Source of the DNA: Okapia johnstoni
Lineage: Eukaryota > Chordata > Mammalia > Artiodactyla > Giraffidae
Assembly: GCA_024291935.2 (NCBI GenBank)
Contig: CM044306.1
Location: forward strand, 496,001 to 560,000
Reading direction: 5' to 3'
DNA length: 64,000 bases
Below, piece after piece: positions 10,686 to 21,654 of the stretch. The notes under the pieces were generated by a model, which had not been told where the DNA came from, made no database searches, and was given only the letters and a program-made list of their open reading frames with translations. Position 1 is the stretch's first letter. Every line of letters begins with the position of its first letter. Both the position numbers and the translations under genes were made by a program.

Positions 10686-11730
10686 ACCACAGTTGCAACT
10701 AATTAATTAATTATGTGACGACGGCCAAGAGCAAATGTGTCTCATTAACATGCATCCTCCAGCCAGTGGTTTCCATCAACTTGGGGACGGGCTTTGGTGG
10801 CTGGGGACAGAGGTGCAATGCACGCGGCTCCCGGCCCAGCCTGGGTGTGAGTCACAGAGGTGGACAGAAGTGGCCACTGTGCCTTATTCACAGGCGGCTC
10901 TCTACTTAAGAGGCTGTTTGAAAAATCATACGCAAGGCTCCTGTTCTAAAGCAGGATGTTTATACCCTGGAAACAGGGTTCCACACATGGCTCACTTCCC
11001 AGGTCAGACCCTCTGACCCCAGTGGTACCTTGAGAGCCCTACAGACCATAATCCCATGATCACATAAACCAGACAATGCCGGTTACCACCTGAACCCCAG
11101 CTTCTTCTCTCCGTGGTCACAGAATCCCCATTTTAGCTGGGCACACTGAGATCCCTACTGAAGGAAAACGTTTCTCCAGCATTTAAGTGTGGCCATGATA
11201 TAAATGAGATACCAGAGAAGGGTTACATGGACTTCCTGAAAAGCTGCTTAAAGAGAGGTGCCCTTTTTGCCCTTTGGGTGGCATGCAACACCGACACGAG
11301 GGCTGGAGCTTCAGCAACCATTCTGGGGCAGAGGGGACTATGCCTGGAAGCCATGGGCTCAGACGGTATAGCAGAGAAAGCTTGTTCCTGAAATCCTTGT
11401 TCTATAGAAATGCTCCATAGCCCTGCCCACTCCCTCTGTATTCTGTTCACATGGAAAGGAAGCAAACGCTCTTAATCTGCTGTTACTTGAGACTTTCTAT
11501 TGTGTGCAGCTGCATGCAGTTCCTAATGCTACACCTGTGAATAACAGTATCTTTATGTGAGGATGAGACATCTGCTATACAGCTACCCCTAAAGCCTCTC
11601 TGGCAATAATGACAAAAAGAATACGCACATACCTCCAAAAACGCCAGAAAAGGAAAGGCACAATAAAAGGAACCGACATTGTAGGGTATTTCATATTTGA
11701 CAAACATGGTGTTTCTCAGCCACTACGATG
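10686..11730. other. Unique non-coding DNA
   Basis: Nothing recognisable as gene or repeat. Open frames are short and uninformative. Confidence 0.5.
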
Positions 11731-11994
11731 ATAACTCAGCTGGTAAAGAATCTGCCTGCAATGCAGGAGACCCCGGTTCGACTCCTGGGTTGGGAAGATC
11801 AGCTGGAGAAGGGATAGGCTACCCACTCCGTATTCTTGGGCTTCCCTCGTGGCTCGGCTGGTAAAGAATCCACCTGCAATGCAGGAGACCTGAGTTCGAT
11901 CCCTGGGTTGGGAAGATCTCCTGGAGGATGGCATGACAACCCACTCCAGTATTCTGGTCACAAAGAGTCAGACACTGAGCGACTTTCACTTTCA
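11731..11994 (+). mobile_element. Composite (head-head-tail) Bov-tA SINE
   Basis: A first head unit (about 11731-11838) stops at ccgtattcttgggcttccct, where a second complete head begins at about 11838, followed by the tail. The same junction occurs in two other copies in this window (19.8 and 44.1 kb), so this is a composite subfamily and not a chance double insertion. Confidence 0.88.
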
Positions 11995-12002
11995 CAATGT
12001 TG

Positions 12003-12118
12003 CACAAGGTAACTATGAATTACTGCTTCCTTTTTACAGATGAGGAAACTGAGGTTCAAGTAGCTTAAGACTGTGCCAAACCAGCTCCTAAATAGCCAAG
12101 TAAGAGTTAGTATGTGGC
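12003..12118 (-). mobile_element. MIR SINE fragment
   Basis: The segment tttttacagatgaggaaact and gaggttcaagtagcttaaga is the antisense MIR core ('ttttacagatgaggaaactgaggc...'). It abuts the composite Bov-tA. Confidence 0.8.
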
Positions 12119-12227
12119 ATGAGATAGACATAGATATGGTAACAAGTAAGACATGGTAACATTTCTAAGATCCTGCCAACAAATTTAGTAAATTGAAATT
12201 ATATGAGAAGCTGGAATAAAAAGAAGG

Positions 12228-12403
12228 TGCTGGTAAGGAATCTGCCCACAATGCAGGAGACCTGGATTCAATCCCTGGGTTGGGAAGATCCCCTGGAGAA
12301 GGGAAAGGCTACCCATGCCAGTATTCTAGCCTGGAGAATTCCATGCACTGTCTAGTCCATGGGGTCACAAAGAGTCAGACATGACTGAGCGAGTTTCACT
12401 TCA
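12228..12403 (+). mobile_element. Bov-tA SINE, slightly 5'-truncated
   Basis: Starts inside the head at ggtgctggtaaggaatctgc, runs through ttcaatccctgggttgggaa and ends at gactgagcgagtttcacttc. Confidence 0.92.
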
Positions 12404-12689
12404 CGGGGACCTAATTAAATGAGATAATACAGGTGAAGGTGCCTACCAAGCAGTAAATAATCCTAAGACACCAGTTCTCATCTGGATTTCTTAAAAGCTC
12501 TTCCTGAAAAGCACAAATACATATCACCACTGCCACCCCAATTTCTAAGATACTTAGAAATATCTAAAATATATCTTATCAGATTAATTTGTTTGGGAGG
12601 TAACATACATGGAAACCGACAATCAATTAATTTAAAGAGTCGTACCTAAAAAATGAAGTGGCTAGGTTTGAATATAGCAACCTGATGAC

Positions 12690-13065
12690 ATTCTACCCGG
12701 ATCCTCAGATTGAGACCTGGTTTGGAAACAGGGTGTTTGCAGATGTCATTAGCTAAGATGAGGTCACCCTGGGTTAGGGCAGGACCTAAATCCAATGACC
12801 GGGGTCCTTATAAGAAGAGGAAAGACACGCAGGCACACAGTCAGGAGGCAGCCACACGAGGATGGAGACAGAGACAGGGGTGCAGCTACACGCCAAGCAC
12901 GGCTGGGGTCACCTGACACCAGATGGACGAGGGAGAGCCTTCTCAGGGAGCACGGCCCTGCCACCTTCGACGTGGACTTCCAACCTCAGGAGCATGGAGA
13001 ACACCTATGTTGTTTTAAGCTACCAGTTTGTGGCAATGCGCCACAGCACCCCCAGGAAATGAGTC
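12690..13065 (+). mobile_element. Old LTR-like repeat (MaLR/MLT type suspected)
   Basis: Recognisable blocks in order: ggtttggaaacagggtgtttg, atgtcattagctaagatgag, gtccttataagaagaggaaa, cacacgaggatggagacaga, and a terminal gttttaagctaccagtttgt. This order is that of a widespread old mammalian LTR-type repeat, with remnants of the same tail at 17.3 and 42.1 kb. No retroviral coding sequence accompanies it. Confidence 0.75.
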
Positions 13066-13139
13066 GTCTGCAAACAGACTTAGAGCATCAGGGGTACTGA
13101 CTGACGAGAGGGTGATGCTGAGGTCCATGTCTGTGCATC

Positions 13140-13230
13140 CGAGAAACAGCCCTCTCCTCTCCCTCTCCCCCTTCCTCTCTTCCCCTCCCTGTTCCCCCCC
13201 CCTCCATCTCTCTCTCTCTCCTGTAGACTG
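13140..13230. repeat. Polypyrimidine (CT/C-rich) tract
   Basis: About 90 bases almost entirely C and T on the plus strand, including a C-run near 13195-13202 and (TC)n at 13208-13220. Confidence 0.9.
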
Positions 13231-14124
13231 CTATGCAGCTGACCTCTAGTTCTGCCCCTGACCACTGGACTCAACTCTTGATTCCATGACACCGGCTGAG
13301 AACTCCAGGAACCAAGGCTGAATTTCATCTGTTACTGAGGTGAGAAAATGCATACATTAAATATACCAACAAACAGCCACTAATTAGATTTTGGGACAAG
13401 ATTTGATTTTATCCTGGAACTATAAGCAATCCTTGTACACAATTGAAACTTATGTATATTTGCCTAATTCTAAACTTCATGTTCTATTCTTCTGGAATTA
13501 ACATAATCAAGTTTAGGATACTTATGTTCAATATACCAAATGAATAACCATGACTTAATACGTCCTCCATAGTTTTACAAGCCTGTGATGAAGAAACACA
13601 ATTATGATAATTTAAAGACAGAAACAATAATTTCCTGCAACTGTTTGCAAGAAAAAAAGAAAGGGTTTTCTTCCCCTGGAAAAATTCACAATACCACAAA
13701 TGAGACACTTATCTCTTGAGCTTCCATATAACTTAGTCTCCAAAAAACCCCTAACAGAATCAGTGAAATAGTCTCTACTGCACATATGAGTTTCAAATTA
13801 ATATAACACTTTTATGAAAAATTCACAAATCTCAAAATGTTCTCAAAGTAAATTGGTTACCCCACTAACTCAGCATTCCCTTCAGTAACTTAGTACCTAC
13901 CCTAACAGTCTATAAAAGGATTCAGGATTCTATATGTGTTATATTTACTATATTGATACAATCAGTATCAGATTTCTCCAACCACCAAAATGCTTCCTAA
14001 AACTCCGTTACACGGAACTATAGGTCAATCACTCTGTTCTTGTATCTCTTTGGTGTTTAAAACATTTGCTATTTATTCATCCATTTCCTATGCACATGGA
14101 GACATGTGCTTAAAACAAAAGAAG
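13231..14124. other. AT-rich unique DNA
   Basis: No recognisable gene. The text from 13330 onward is AT-rich and may include eroded L1 sequence, but I see no diagnostic block before 14125. Confidence 0.45.
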
Positions 14125-14250
14125 TACTGTACTCTTTCAGCTCCACAATGAAAAGATAAACAACCCAAGTATAGCCTGAGCTGAGGCTCTGAACAGACAT
14201 TTCTCCAGGAGTCACATGAACCAATGAACACATGAAAAGGGTCCAAACCA
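14125..14250 (+). mobile_element. L1 ORF2 C-terminal fragment
   Basis: The segment ctgaacagacatttctccag, followed by caatgaacacatgaaaaggg, is the sense L1 ORF2 3' end ('tgaacagacatttctcc...aacacatgaaaag'). Frame is broken. It directly abuts a hAT MITE. Confidence 0.75.
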
Positions 14251-14437
14251 TCAGCTTACCGGGACCTAACGCTTGATGATCTGAGGTGGAGCTGATGTGA
14301 TGATAGTAGAAATAAAGTGCACAGTAAATGTAACGCACTTGAATCATCAAAAACCACTCCCTGCAACCCTGTCCATGGGAAAAGCTGCCTTCCATGAAAC
14401 TGTCCCCGATGCCAAAAAGGTTGGGGACTGCTGTTCT
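14251..14437 (+). mobile_element. hAT-Charlie MITE (MER1-like), internally deleted
   Basis: Diagnostic blocks are gatgatctgaggtggagctg, agaaataaagtgcacagtaa and the terminal gccaaaaaggttggggactg. The join 'gatctgaggtggag' marks an internal deletion that is shared with the copies at 36.4 and 52.5 kb, which lie in the opposite orientation. Confidence 0.8.
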
Positions 14438-14569
14438 AAGGAATACAACTCTTAGAAATTCAAAGTTTGTTTATAAAATTGTCTTTAAAGTGCTTCTTAA
14501 AAACTAACTGCATTATCAAGTAAGAAAATGAAGAAAAAAAATTTCCAAGAATCCCAACCGCTACCACTC

Positions 14570-15345
14570 AATCACTGAATCACTCCAGCATATTTCTTTT
14601 TTGATAGTTTAAAACATGTCTCTAAGTTATACATATGTTAAAATCTTACTTTTTCATTTAATATTAGATGAATTTAGACATGTTACCGTGACTTTAGAAT
14701 AAATTTCAACTGAATGCATACATGAGTCATAATTTGTGCCATTATGCCTTTATTGTTGATAGTTAACACCAGTGTACATATTCATGCATATAAAACCCTG
14801 TATTTCTGTATTTTTTTCTTAGATTTCTAGTAGTACAGCCACAAGATTTTCAGAGTTTTTGACATATATTGCCCCGTGCTAGCTAAGAGTTTATGATGCA
14901 ACCTGGAACATGGAGAAATACTACTCTGATACACTGTCTACCAGCAACTGAGAACTTGCCTTTTTAAAAGAGCTTTTTGCTAATTAAATATGCAAGTAAT
15001 AAAATTTCCTGCTTTTAACTTTACTATCTTTGTCAAAACATTTTCTATTTGTTTGTTAATTATATTCCCTCTATTATGGGCTTTCTTTTTGAATTCTTTT
15101 GCCAATTTGTCTCCTGGAGTCCTTAAATTTGTATGAGCTCTTCACTAGCCTTCTTCAATTCTGTCATCTCCTGGTTTTTCCTTGGTTTGGCTTTATTATA
15201 TTTAACTTTTCCATCTCTCTTAAGTTTATTTTCATGCATGGTATACAATGAGTGTCTAAATTCACTTTTCTCCCAAATTACTAATGAGTTTATTCCAAAT
15301 GATTTATTGAGCAATCTTTCACTTATCATTGATAAGTAGCAGATT
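14570..15345 (-). mobile_element. L1 (L1M-type) remnant
   Basis: Antisense L1 debris. 14815-14880 carries ttagatttctagtagtacag and ttttgacatatattgcc ('aattcctagaagtggaattg...gatacatattgcc'). 15220-15340 carries the 'aattcac-tttt...tttattgagcaatctttcac' pattern of the antisense region upstream. Heavily diverged and non-coding. Confidence 0.6.
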
Positions 15346-15827
15346 AAACAACAGTTCAATTCAGCATCTTTTTTTTTTTTCAACTAAAGCCAGTACACGC
15401 TTGGAAAAATCTGGGTGTCATAGAAAGAAGAGATCAGAACCTCATTACTATTAATTTATCTCACAAACTGAGGTCTGCGCTCATACACTGATGTGTACAC
15501 ACATGCACACATATATCTTTACACACGAATGCATATACATCTGCTAAAGAGAAGGAAGTATTTTGAGAACAAATAAGCTGGACAATAGTGCTGGTGCTGG
15601 AACACCAGTCTCTGTCTGGGTCTGATTGATACAGTTAAAGCCAATCGGCGGTGAGATGGAGAAACACACAGCCCTGTGCTTCCAGCACTTCAGCCGCTGG
15701 CTCAGCTGTTACCATCGGCCTTAGATAGTTCGCTCGACGCCCTAAACATCTCCCTGCTCCTCCCGTGCCTGCACGGCTCTTCTTCACCACAGGAGAAGCT
15801 GCCGGTGGGACACTCACTCGCTGGCCG
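15346..15827. other. Unique DNA with TA/CA-rich patches
   Basis: Contains a T-run at 15370-15380 and an imperfect (CA)/(TA) patch at 15485-15540. No gene recognised. Confidence 0.5.
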
Positions 15828-15930
15828 ACTCAGTGTTGGCTGAGTGCTGACGATGTGCCAGGAACGGTGATAAACGCTGCAGCGACAAGCCCACCAAGAA
15901 CCCTGTCTCATCACACTTGCGTGTGGATGG
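15828..15930 (-). mobile_element. Probable MIR fragment
   Basis: tgagtgctgacgatgtgcca followed by ggaacggtgataaacgctgc fits the antisense MIR segment 'gagcgcttactatgtgccaggcactg...taagcgct'. Diverged. Confidence 0.5.
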
Positions 15931-16864
15931 TGACCCCCCACCCCCGCCCCAATGCCCTGAAACAAGACGGTGTCACAGAGAGTGACATGGAGCCTCGAGG
16001 TGGGCCTGGAGACCAGGAGCAGCACCTGAGTGTCCCTGGACCTCAGTGGGGAGGGGAGGTGGGCCCAGAGAAGGAAACTGTGCCGGCTACCTCCACTGCA
16101 CAAGGACGCCGCCCTCACTCTGTGCCCCTGCCCAGGGCACCACAGCTCCTGGGGCATCTCTGGGCAGCCGTTTCATCCTCTGCTTCCGGTGTCCATGCAC
16201 GGGTACCATGACCTCAGCCTCCACCCAGGACCCAGAGGGCACCTGGCGTCTGTTACATGAAGGAGTCAGTCCTGAAAAGACGCGCGAGGAGTCCCCTCTT
16301 AAAATGCAGTCGAGCTGCACGGCCATTCCCGTCTGTGAAAACCCACATTGACTCCAATGGCCCCTGGGGACTTATTGGTCACCTGAGAACCACCTCTGCT
16401 GAGAAAGTCATTGATGGAGAGAACTCAGCGTACCTGTTGGTCGGCACACTCACACTTCAGGCACCAAGACAGCTGGGACAGGCCAGCGGAGGCAATGTCC
16501 ACTATGGACTCTGTGGCGGGTCTGGGGTTGATATCCAGGGGCTCCTGGAATCTCCTCTGCCGGCTCGATCAACAGGGTTAGAGCCACAGCAAGCACACCA
16601 CGGCAACCACAAGTACATGGTCGGTACCAGCCCAAACCATACATTAATTTACTGGATCCTACCAACAACCTGCGTCATCCAGAAAGGTTGACCAGCCCAT
16701 TTGTCTGGATTCACCCAACAGATCAGGTGTCAAACGTAATTTGTCCAAGGAGAAGAGAGCTCACGCAGAGGTTCAGGCGAGCCTGAGTCCAGACTCCAGC
16801 GTCAGCTCTGCTGTAAGCTCCACACTGAGCCCCCACGAGCTGCTCGAAACCCAGGGCGTACCCA
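15931..16864. other. GC-rich unique non-coding DNA
   Basis: No repeat or domain recognised. Several overlapping frames on both strands (for example 16257-16691) carry no motif I can identify. Confidence 0.5.
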
Positions 16865-16985
16865 CATCACCTCCATTTCACGGGAAGAGGCCAAGGGTGG
16901 GGCTCCTTCCCCCTCCCGGCTAGTGAGCAGGAAAACTGGCTCTCACACTTGTTCCGAGACCGGTCTGAACCCTCAGCTCCAGCGC
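16865..16985 (-). mobile_element. Probable MIR fragment (source of a local duplication)
   Basis: cctccatttcacgggaagag, then cggctagtgag, fits the antisense MIR ('ccattttacagatgaggaa...cagctagtaagtg'). Its right end, 16930-16982, reappears at 18741-18794 with about 83% identity. Confidence 0.45.
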
Positions 16986-17167
16986 TGGGAGCTGCTGTGG
17001 AATAAGGTCTGTGCAGGCGCGCTTAAGGATCTCGCCCAGTGAGGGGTGTTCTCGGAAACAAGAGGAGGCTCTGCCAGAGCCCCAGGGGAGAAGGAGGTGT
17101 GAGGCAGAGACCGGAGTGATGCTCCCCAAGCACAGAAGCACTAGGAGTTAAGAGGTGGGGGAAGGAA

Positions 17168-17278
17168 GCCCCCCCCCCCAACCCGCCGCCTCGTTCCCCA
17201 CCCCCGCACAGCCTCCCCACCCCCACCGTCCCCCCCACCCCCGCACAGCCTCCCCACCCCCACCATCCCCCCCCACCA
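17168..17278. repeat. C-rich 37-bp tandem repeat
   Basis: About two to three units built from runs of C plus gcacagcctccccaccccca. The gcacagcc block recurs at 17206 and 17243, 37 bases apart. Only C-runs with A/G interruptions separate the units. Confidence 0.85.
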
Positions 17279-17289
17279 GGTACAGCCTC

Positions 17290-17428
17290 TGCAGGGGGCC
17301 GGGCCCAGCTGAGGCCTTGATTCTGGACCTCCTGCCTCCAGAGCTGAAAGAGAATGAGGTTCTGTTCCTTTGTAAGCTACGCGGTTGGCAGTGATGTTTT
17401 ACAGCCGTCCTAGGAAACCAATGACCAA
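17290..17428 (+). mobile_element. Old LTR-like repeat, 3' tail
   Basis: gaggccttgattctggacct, tgcctccagagctgaaagag, and the terminal gttttacagccgtcctagga plus aaccaatgacc follow the 3' tail of the same family as 12.69-13.07 kb ('cttgatttcggacttccagcctccagaactgtgag...agccctaggaaactaat'). Confidence 0.65.
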
Positions 17429-18184
17429 TTCACCCGGCAGACCTGCTTGACGCCAGGCCAGGACCAAGCGAGCAGGAAGACGTGGCGGGAGACAGGGGCC
17501 CAAACGTGGTATTTTTTCCTTTCTGCCACCCACAGACTTCTGCTTTGAACTCAACCCAAAACCAACCATAGGGGTTAGCAGCATGAAATGCCACCACGCT
17601 TAGAATATGTATCACCAGCTTCTTAGAATATTCTTACCTAACTCGAGGCTTTAGGCTGTGGGTCTTAATTTGATGACGCATACCTCTGCAATCTCAGAGT
17701 TACAATAAGTTATTTTGGAGGACAGACTATAATAGCTCTGGGCTTTTTTTTTTCCTTTCCCTTTTAAAAAGGCAAATCCATTTTTTAAAAAAAGAATGAA
17801 AAATACTCATCACCTAGTATCCTACCGCCTTAATAGGATTATTTCTCATTGAAAAAAACTACCTCTCATTAAAATAATTTCCTCTGCTCCTAACCAGGCA
17901 AAGTGATTTTTTTGTTGGGGGGGGTGCTCATTTAACTAAACGTAACCCAGGAGTTTGATTTCCATCAAGGATACGCAAGACCAGCACTATAATTCTTTAA
18001 GAGTGTTTCCTTGAGGAAACTAACCATTAGCTGTGACTTCCTTCTGCGTGTCACCTCCAGGCTCACAGGAACGCGCTCATTCTGCAGAGACTAACACCTT
18101 CTCATCTACCCTCACCCCGAGCAACTTGCTGTGTCTGAGTCCCCAAGACAGAAAAAGACCAGGATTCGGTGTCTGGAGCCTTTA
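17429..18184. other. Unique DNA, AT-rich in the middle
   Basis: Poly-T and poly-A runs at 17740-17800 and a G8 run near 17918. No gene or clear repeat. Confidence 0.45.
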
Positions 18185-18481
18185 AAAATAAAACAATGCA
18201 ACTTATATGTGGAATCGACTTTTTAAAAGTGATATAAATGAACTTATTTACAAAACAGAAGGAGACTTAGAGACAAACGTGTGGTTACCAAACAGGAAAG
18301 GTGGTGGTGGGGGGGAGTAAATTACGAGCTTGGGGAGAACATACACACACCACTATGTACAAAACAGATGATCCGCAGAGACCTGCTGTGCAGCACAGAG
18401 CACTCTATCAATCCTCTGCAGTGACCTCTATGGGAAAGAATCTGAAAAAGAATGGGTGTATATATACACACACATATATAC

Positions 18482-18684
18482 GGGCTTCCCAGTGGTGAAG
18501 CACACACATGCCAATGCAGGAGACGCTGGTTTGATCTCTGGGTCAGGAAGATACTCTGGAGAAGGAAATGGCAACCCACTCCAGTGTTCCTGCCTGGAGA
18601 ATCCCATGGACATAGGAGCCTGGGGAGTTATAGTCCATGGGTCACAAAGAGTCAGACACGACTGAGCAACTTAACAGCAGCAAC
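18482..18684 (+). mobile_element. Bov-tA SINE inside an L1 3' end
   Basis: Sense copy from gggcttcccagtggtgaagc to gactgagcaacttaacagca. The host L1 continues on both sides, so the insertion post-dates the L1. Confidence 0.92.

Positions 18685-18735
<51 letters not shown>
18685..18735. repeat. (AT)n(AC)n compound microsatellite
   Basis: About eleven AT units followed by about fifteen AC units, directly after the Bov-tA 3' end, as expected for an expanded SINE tail that merged with the host L1's TA/CA-rich sequence. Confidence 0.92.
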
Positions 18736-18740
<5 letters not shown>

Positions 18741-18794
18741 GGAAAACCAGCTCTCACACTGTTTTCAAGGATCGGTCTGAACCCTCACCTCCAG
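18741..18794 (+). repeat. 54-bp near-duplicate of 16930-16982
   Basis: Begins ggaaaaccagctctcacact and ends ggtctgaaccctcacctcca. It aligns to 16930-16982 in the same orientation with about 45 of 54 positions identical and one 1-base gap. It is foreign to the L1 that surrounds it and has no poly-A or target duplication of its own that I can see. Confidence 0.75.
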
Positions 18795-19009
18795 TTATAT
18801 ATATGTGTATATATGACTGAATCCCTTTGCTGTATACCTGAAACTAACACAGCATTTTAAATCAAATATACTCCAATAAAATTTTAAAAATAATAAATAA
18901 GAACAAATAAAACAATGAGATAGGACAGGAAATTGTCAAATCATACAGCAATACTCACGAGACATTTCCCCCCAGATCTCTCATCTAATACGTAACTCAT
19001 CCAGCAGTC

Positions 19010-19190
19010 ATACATCTGAGAATGTCAGCTGTCTTTGGGCATCCTTCCTGACTATCGCCATCTCCATCTCACAGAAGATGAAACAGACCCAGAAACACAG
19101 CTCACCCAGAGACACAGTGCGAGGACGGGACCAGGGCTCCAACACCACGCTGCCTGAGCCATCTGAAAGGATGTGACCAGCTTGCACCAA
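19010..19190 (-). mobile_element. MIR SINE
   Basis: catctcacagaagatgaaac, cacagctcacccagagacac and gggaccagggctccaacacc follow the antisense MIR order (cut-off, 'cacacagctagt', 'ggattcgaaccc'). Moderately diverged. Confidence 0.65.
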
Positions 19191-19227
19191 GAAGGCACAT
19201 AAGCACTGAAAACCTCTGGCTGGTTCA

Positions 19228-19307
19228 TGCTGATGTCTGGCAGAAACCAACATAATACTGTAAAGCAATTATCCTCCAATTAGAAATAAATAAATTGAAA
19301 AAAAATT
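19228..19307 (+). mobile_element. Ruminant L1 3' terminus
   Basis: gatgtctggcagaaaccaac, then taaagcaattatcctccaat and tagaaataaataaattgaaa, is the terminal L1 pattern with its A-rich end. Only the last 80 bases are present. Confidence 0.85.
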
Positions 19308-19770
19308 ACAGAGCAATTCCCTCTCACATATGGTTAACAGGGGAAAAAAGGTGGAATAATATTTTGTGAAAAGAGAACGTCATGTGAGTGTCACAGTTCA
19401 TGGCCCATAAACCTCTCTAATTGGAGCCTCTGGGCTTTGGGCCTCATCTGAGGCCGCATCCGCCCCGGAACATAGAGTCTAGAGGACGTGGCAGAGACGA
19501 ACTTTCCATTTATTTCTAGGAACATGTGATAAGTTGAGAATTACAGAAAAAATCAACACCCCAAATTTCACCCGAGATGTACATCTTCCTACAAACCATG
19601 TGAGTCCATCCGAATGAAGTTCAAACACAGGCAGAGCTAATCCAGCCCAAGGGTGAGGAGAGCCATCACCTTCCGGCGGGGGTCAGAGAGTGGAGGGCTG
19701 GAGCAGGTTACACGGGCGGGTTCCACTGCTGAAAACCCACTGAGCTGCACTCACATGAAACGCTTGGTTT
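19308..19770. other. Unique non-coding DNA
   Basis: No recognisable gene or repeat. Confidence 0.5.
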
Positions 19771-20106
19771 TGAAGATCTGTAGGAGTGAAAGTTGCTCAG
19801 TCGTGTCTGACTCTTTGCTACCCCATGGACTATACAGTCTATGGAATTCTCCGGGCCAAAATACCGGAGTGGGTAGCCTTTCCCTTCTCTAGGGGATTTC
19901 CCAACCCTGGGATCGAACCCAGGTCTCCTGCATTGCAGGTGGATTCTTAACCAGCTGAGCCACCAGGGAAGCTCAAGAATACTAGAGTGGATGGCCTATC
20001 CCTTCTCCAGTGGGTCTTCCCGAACCAGGAATGGAACCAGGGTCTCCTGCATTGTGGGAGGATTCTTTATCAGCTGAGCTACCAGGGAAGTCCTGAAGGT
20101 CAGTAG
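19771..20106 (-). mobile_element. Composite (head-head-tail) Bov-tA SINE with target duplication
   Basis: Tail and first head at about 19786-19970, then a second head from aagaatactagagtggatgg to 20093. Flanks tgaagatctgtag (19771-19783) and tgaaggtcagtag (20094-20106) form a 13-bp duplication with two mismatches, so the whole composite inserted as one unit. Confidence 0.9.
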
Positions 20107-21654
20107 AAGCTTATATAAATATATATAAGTGGGTAGCATCACACACTTGGCTCTGCAGACACTGATGTGTTTGTTCTCAGACCTTTGAGGGGCTGAGAAG
20201 GCAGGGAACCCTGGGGGTCCCAGGTCACACACTGCCCCGTGGTCTCCGCGGATGACCGGGGTAGGAAGGCCCACAGGGAGAGACAGGAGGGTCAGCCCCT
20301 CCCCACCCCACCCTGCTGGCTCCCCGAGCACAGCAGAGCCCTGGGGTCCCAGCGATCAGAGCAGAATGCGGGGACATGGCTGGGGAAGACTGGTCGGCCA
20401 TCAGGAAACCTCCTGACTCCTCAAGGATGTGAGGCTGCTCCATCGTCTATTAAGGAAATGGAAATTTTAGCTTTAATCACGGACCGGGGTTCCGCACAAG
20501 GAATTGACTTCATTCAGGATCGAAGCTCAGAGTCATTCATGATGCTTGAACTGGTACAGCAGGCTACTCCAGGGGCCAGGCAGAGGGCGGGGACCACTGC
20601 TGTGGGGACGGGGGGCCAGGCTCACCTCTGAACAACAAGGGGGAGTGGGCACTCAGCCGAAGAGCAGGTGGGGGTCACGGACGGAAAACTTCCAAAGACC
20701 ATCCAGGAGGAAGTGGGGCTTGGCTGAACCAACCTAACAGGATGCTCACTGAAGGCAGGAACGTCACGGGTGGTGGGGGTGGGCTCTCAAAGAGCCGCCG
20801 AGGGTGATCATACTCTGGCGAGGCTGACTCAGCCGGATTCAACAAAGGCCCTGATGATGGCGCCAAGGATGCAAAAGCAACCACCCCCCCGACCCTGGTC
20901 ACCCCCGTCACCAGGACGCTGACGGCCGGGTGCTCTGGGCCCAAGGGTCTTTCACCGCCCTCTAAACTCTCTGACCGCAGATTGCTGATATCATGAGCCA
21001 CTGCTCTTTGCAGAGGAACAATTCCCAGGTGTGCGGGGGCAGAAATGAGTGCAGGAAGCACCCCCCCAACGCTTCGTGACCACCTCCAGGCCCCGGGGCC
21101 CAGCCCGGCACTCCCACCTGCCCTCCTGAGGCCCCAATCTGCTCATTTGTACATGACGAGCTCCGCAATCAAATAAGATGAGATTTCGAGCCTGGTCAAG
21201 TTGTACATGGATATCAAATTTCCCTTGTCCTGTGAACAGCAGAAATGAAATTTCCAGCGTGAAAAAGGTCGTCGAGCACCCTGCACAAATCAATAGGGAG
21301 CAAATTACATGAGGCGTGAAGGGCCACAGGCTTTGGCTCCTCAAAAGGCCTTTACTTCAAATTAGAGAGTGGCCGTGAATCACCCCAGCTCTCCCTTCAC
21401 CTTAGTGATATCTGTAAGTAGGGGCTTAAGTCTTTCTCGTGCTTGAAATTAACTTCATGAGGCTGGAATCCAAGCTGCTTTGCACCTTGTCAATCACCAC
21501 AGAAGCTGGTGCTGTGACTGAAAAGGAACGCTAGTTCATCCTCCGACGCAAACATCGTTCATCAAGGTACAGCAATGACACACGTGAGACTGGCGTCGCA
21601 GTGTTGACACCAGGTTGTGAGTGATTTTCCATGTTGTGACACAGTCTTCCTAGC
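20107..21654. other. Unique DNA; repeat-free candidate regulatory block at its right side
   Basis: 20200-20960 is GC-rich with no domain in any frame. 20960-21540 is AT-richer, free of visible repeats, and contains candidate factor-site words (for example gatatcaaat near 21211 and gcaaattacatgag near 21300). No gene recognised. Confidence 0.4.

Larger units (their letters stand above)
18185..18900 (+). mobile_element. Ruminant L1 3' end, interrupted by a Bov-tA SINE and a 54-bp insert
   Basis: Left part: tatatgtggaatcgactttt, atgaacttatttacaaaaca, gtgacctctatgggaaagaa. Right part: gactgaatccctttgctgta, ctgaaactaacacagcattt and tactccaataaaattttaaa, the L1 3' terminus. Between them lie a Bov-tA (18482-18684), its AT/AC tail and a non-L1 segment (18741-18794). 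Confidence 0.88.
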
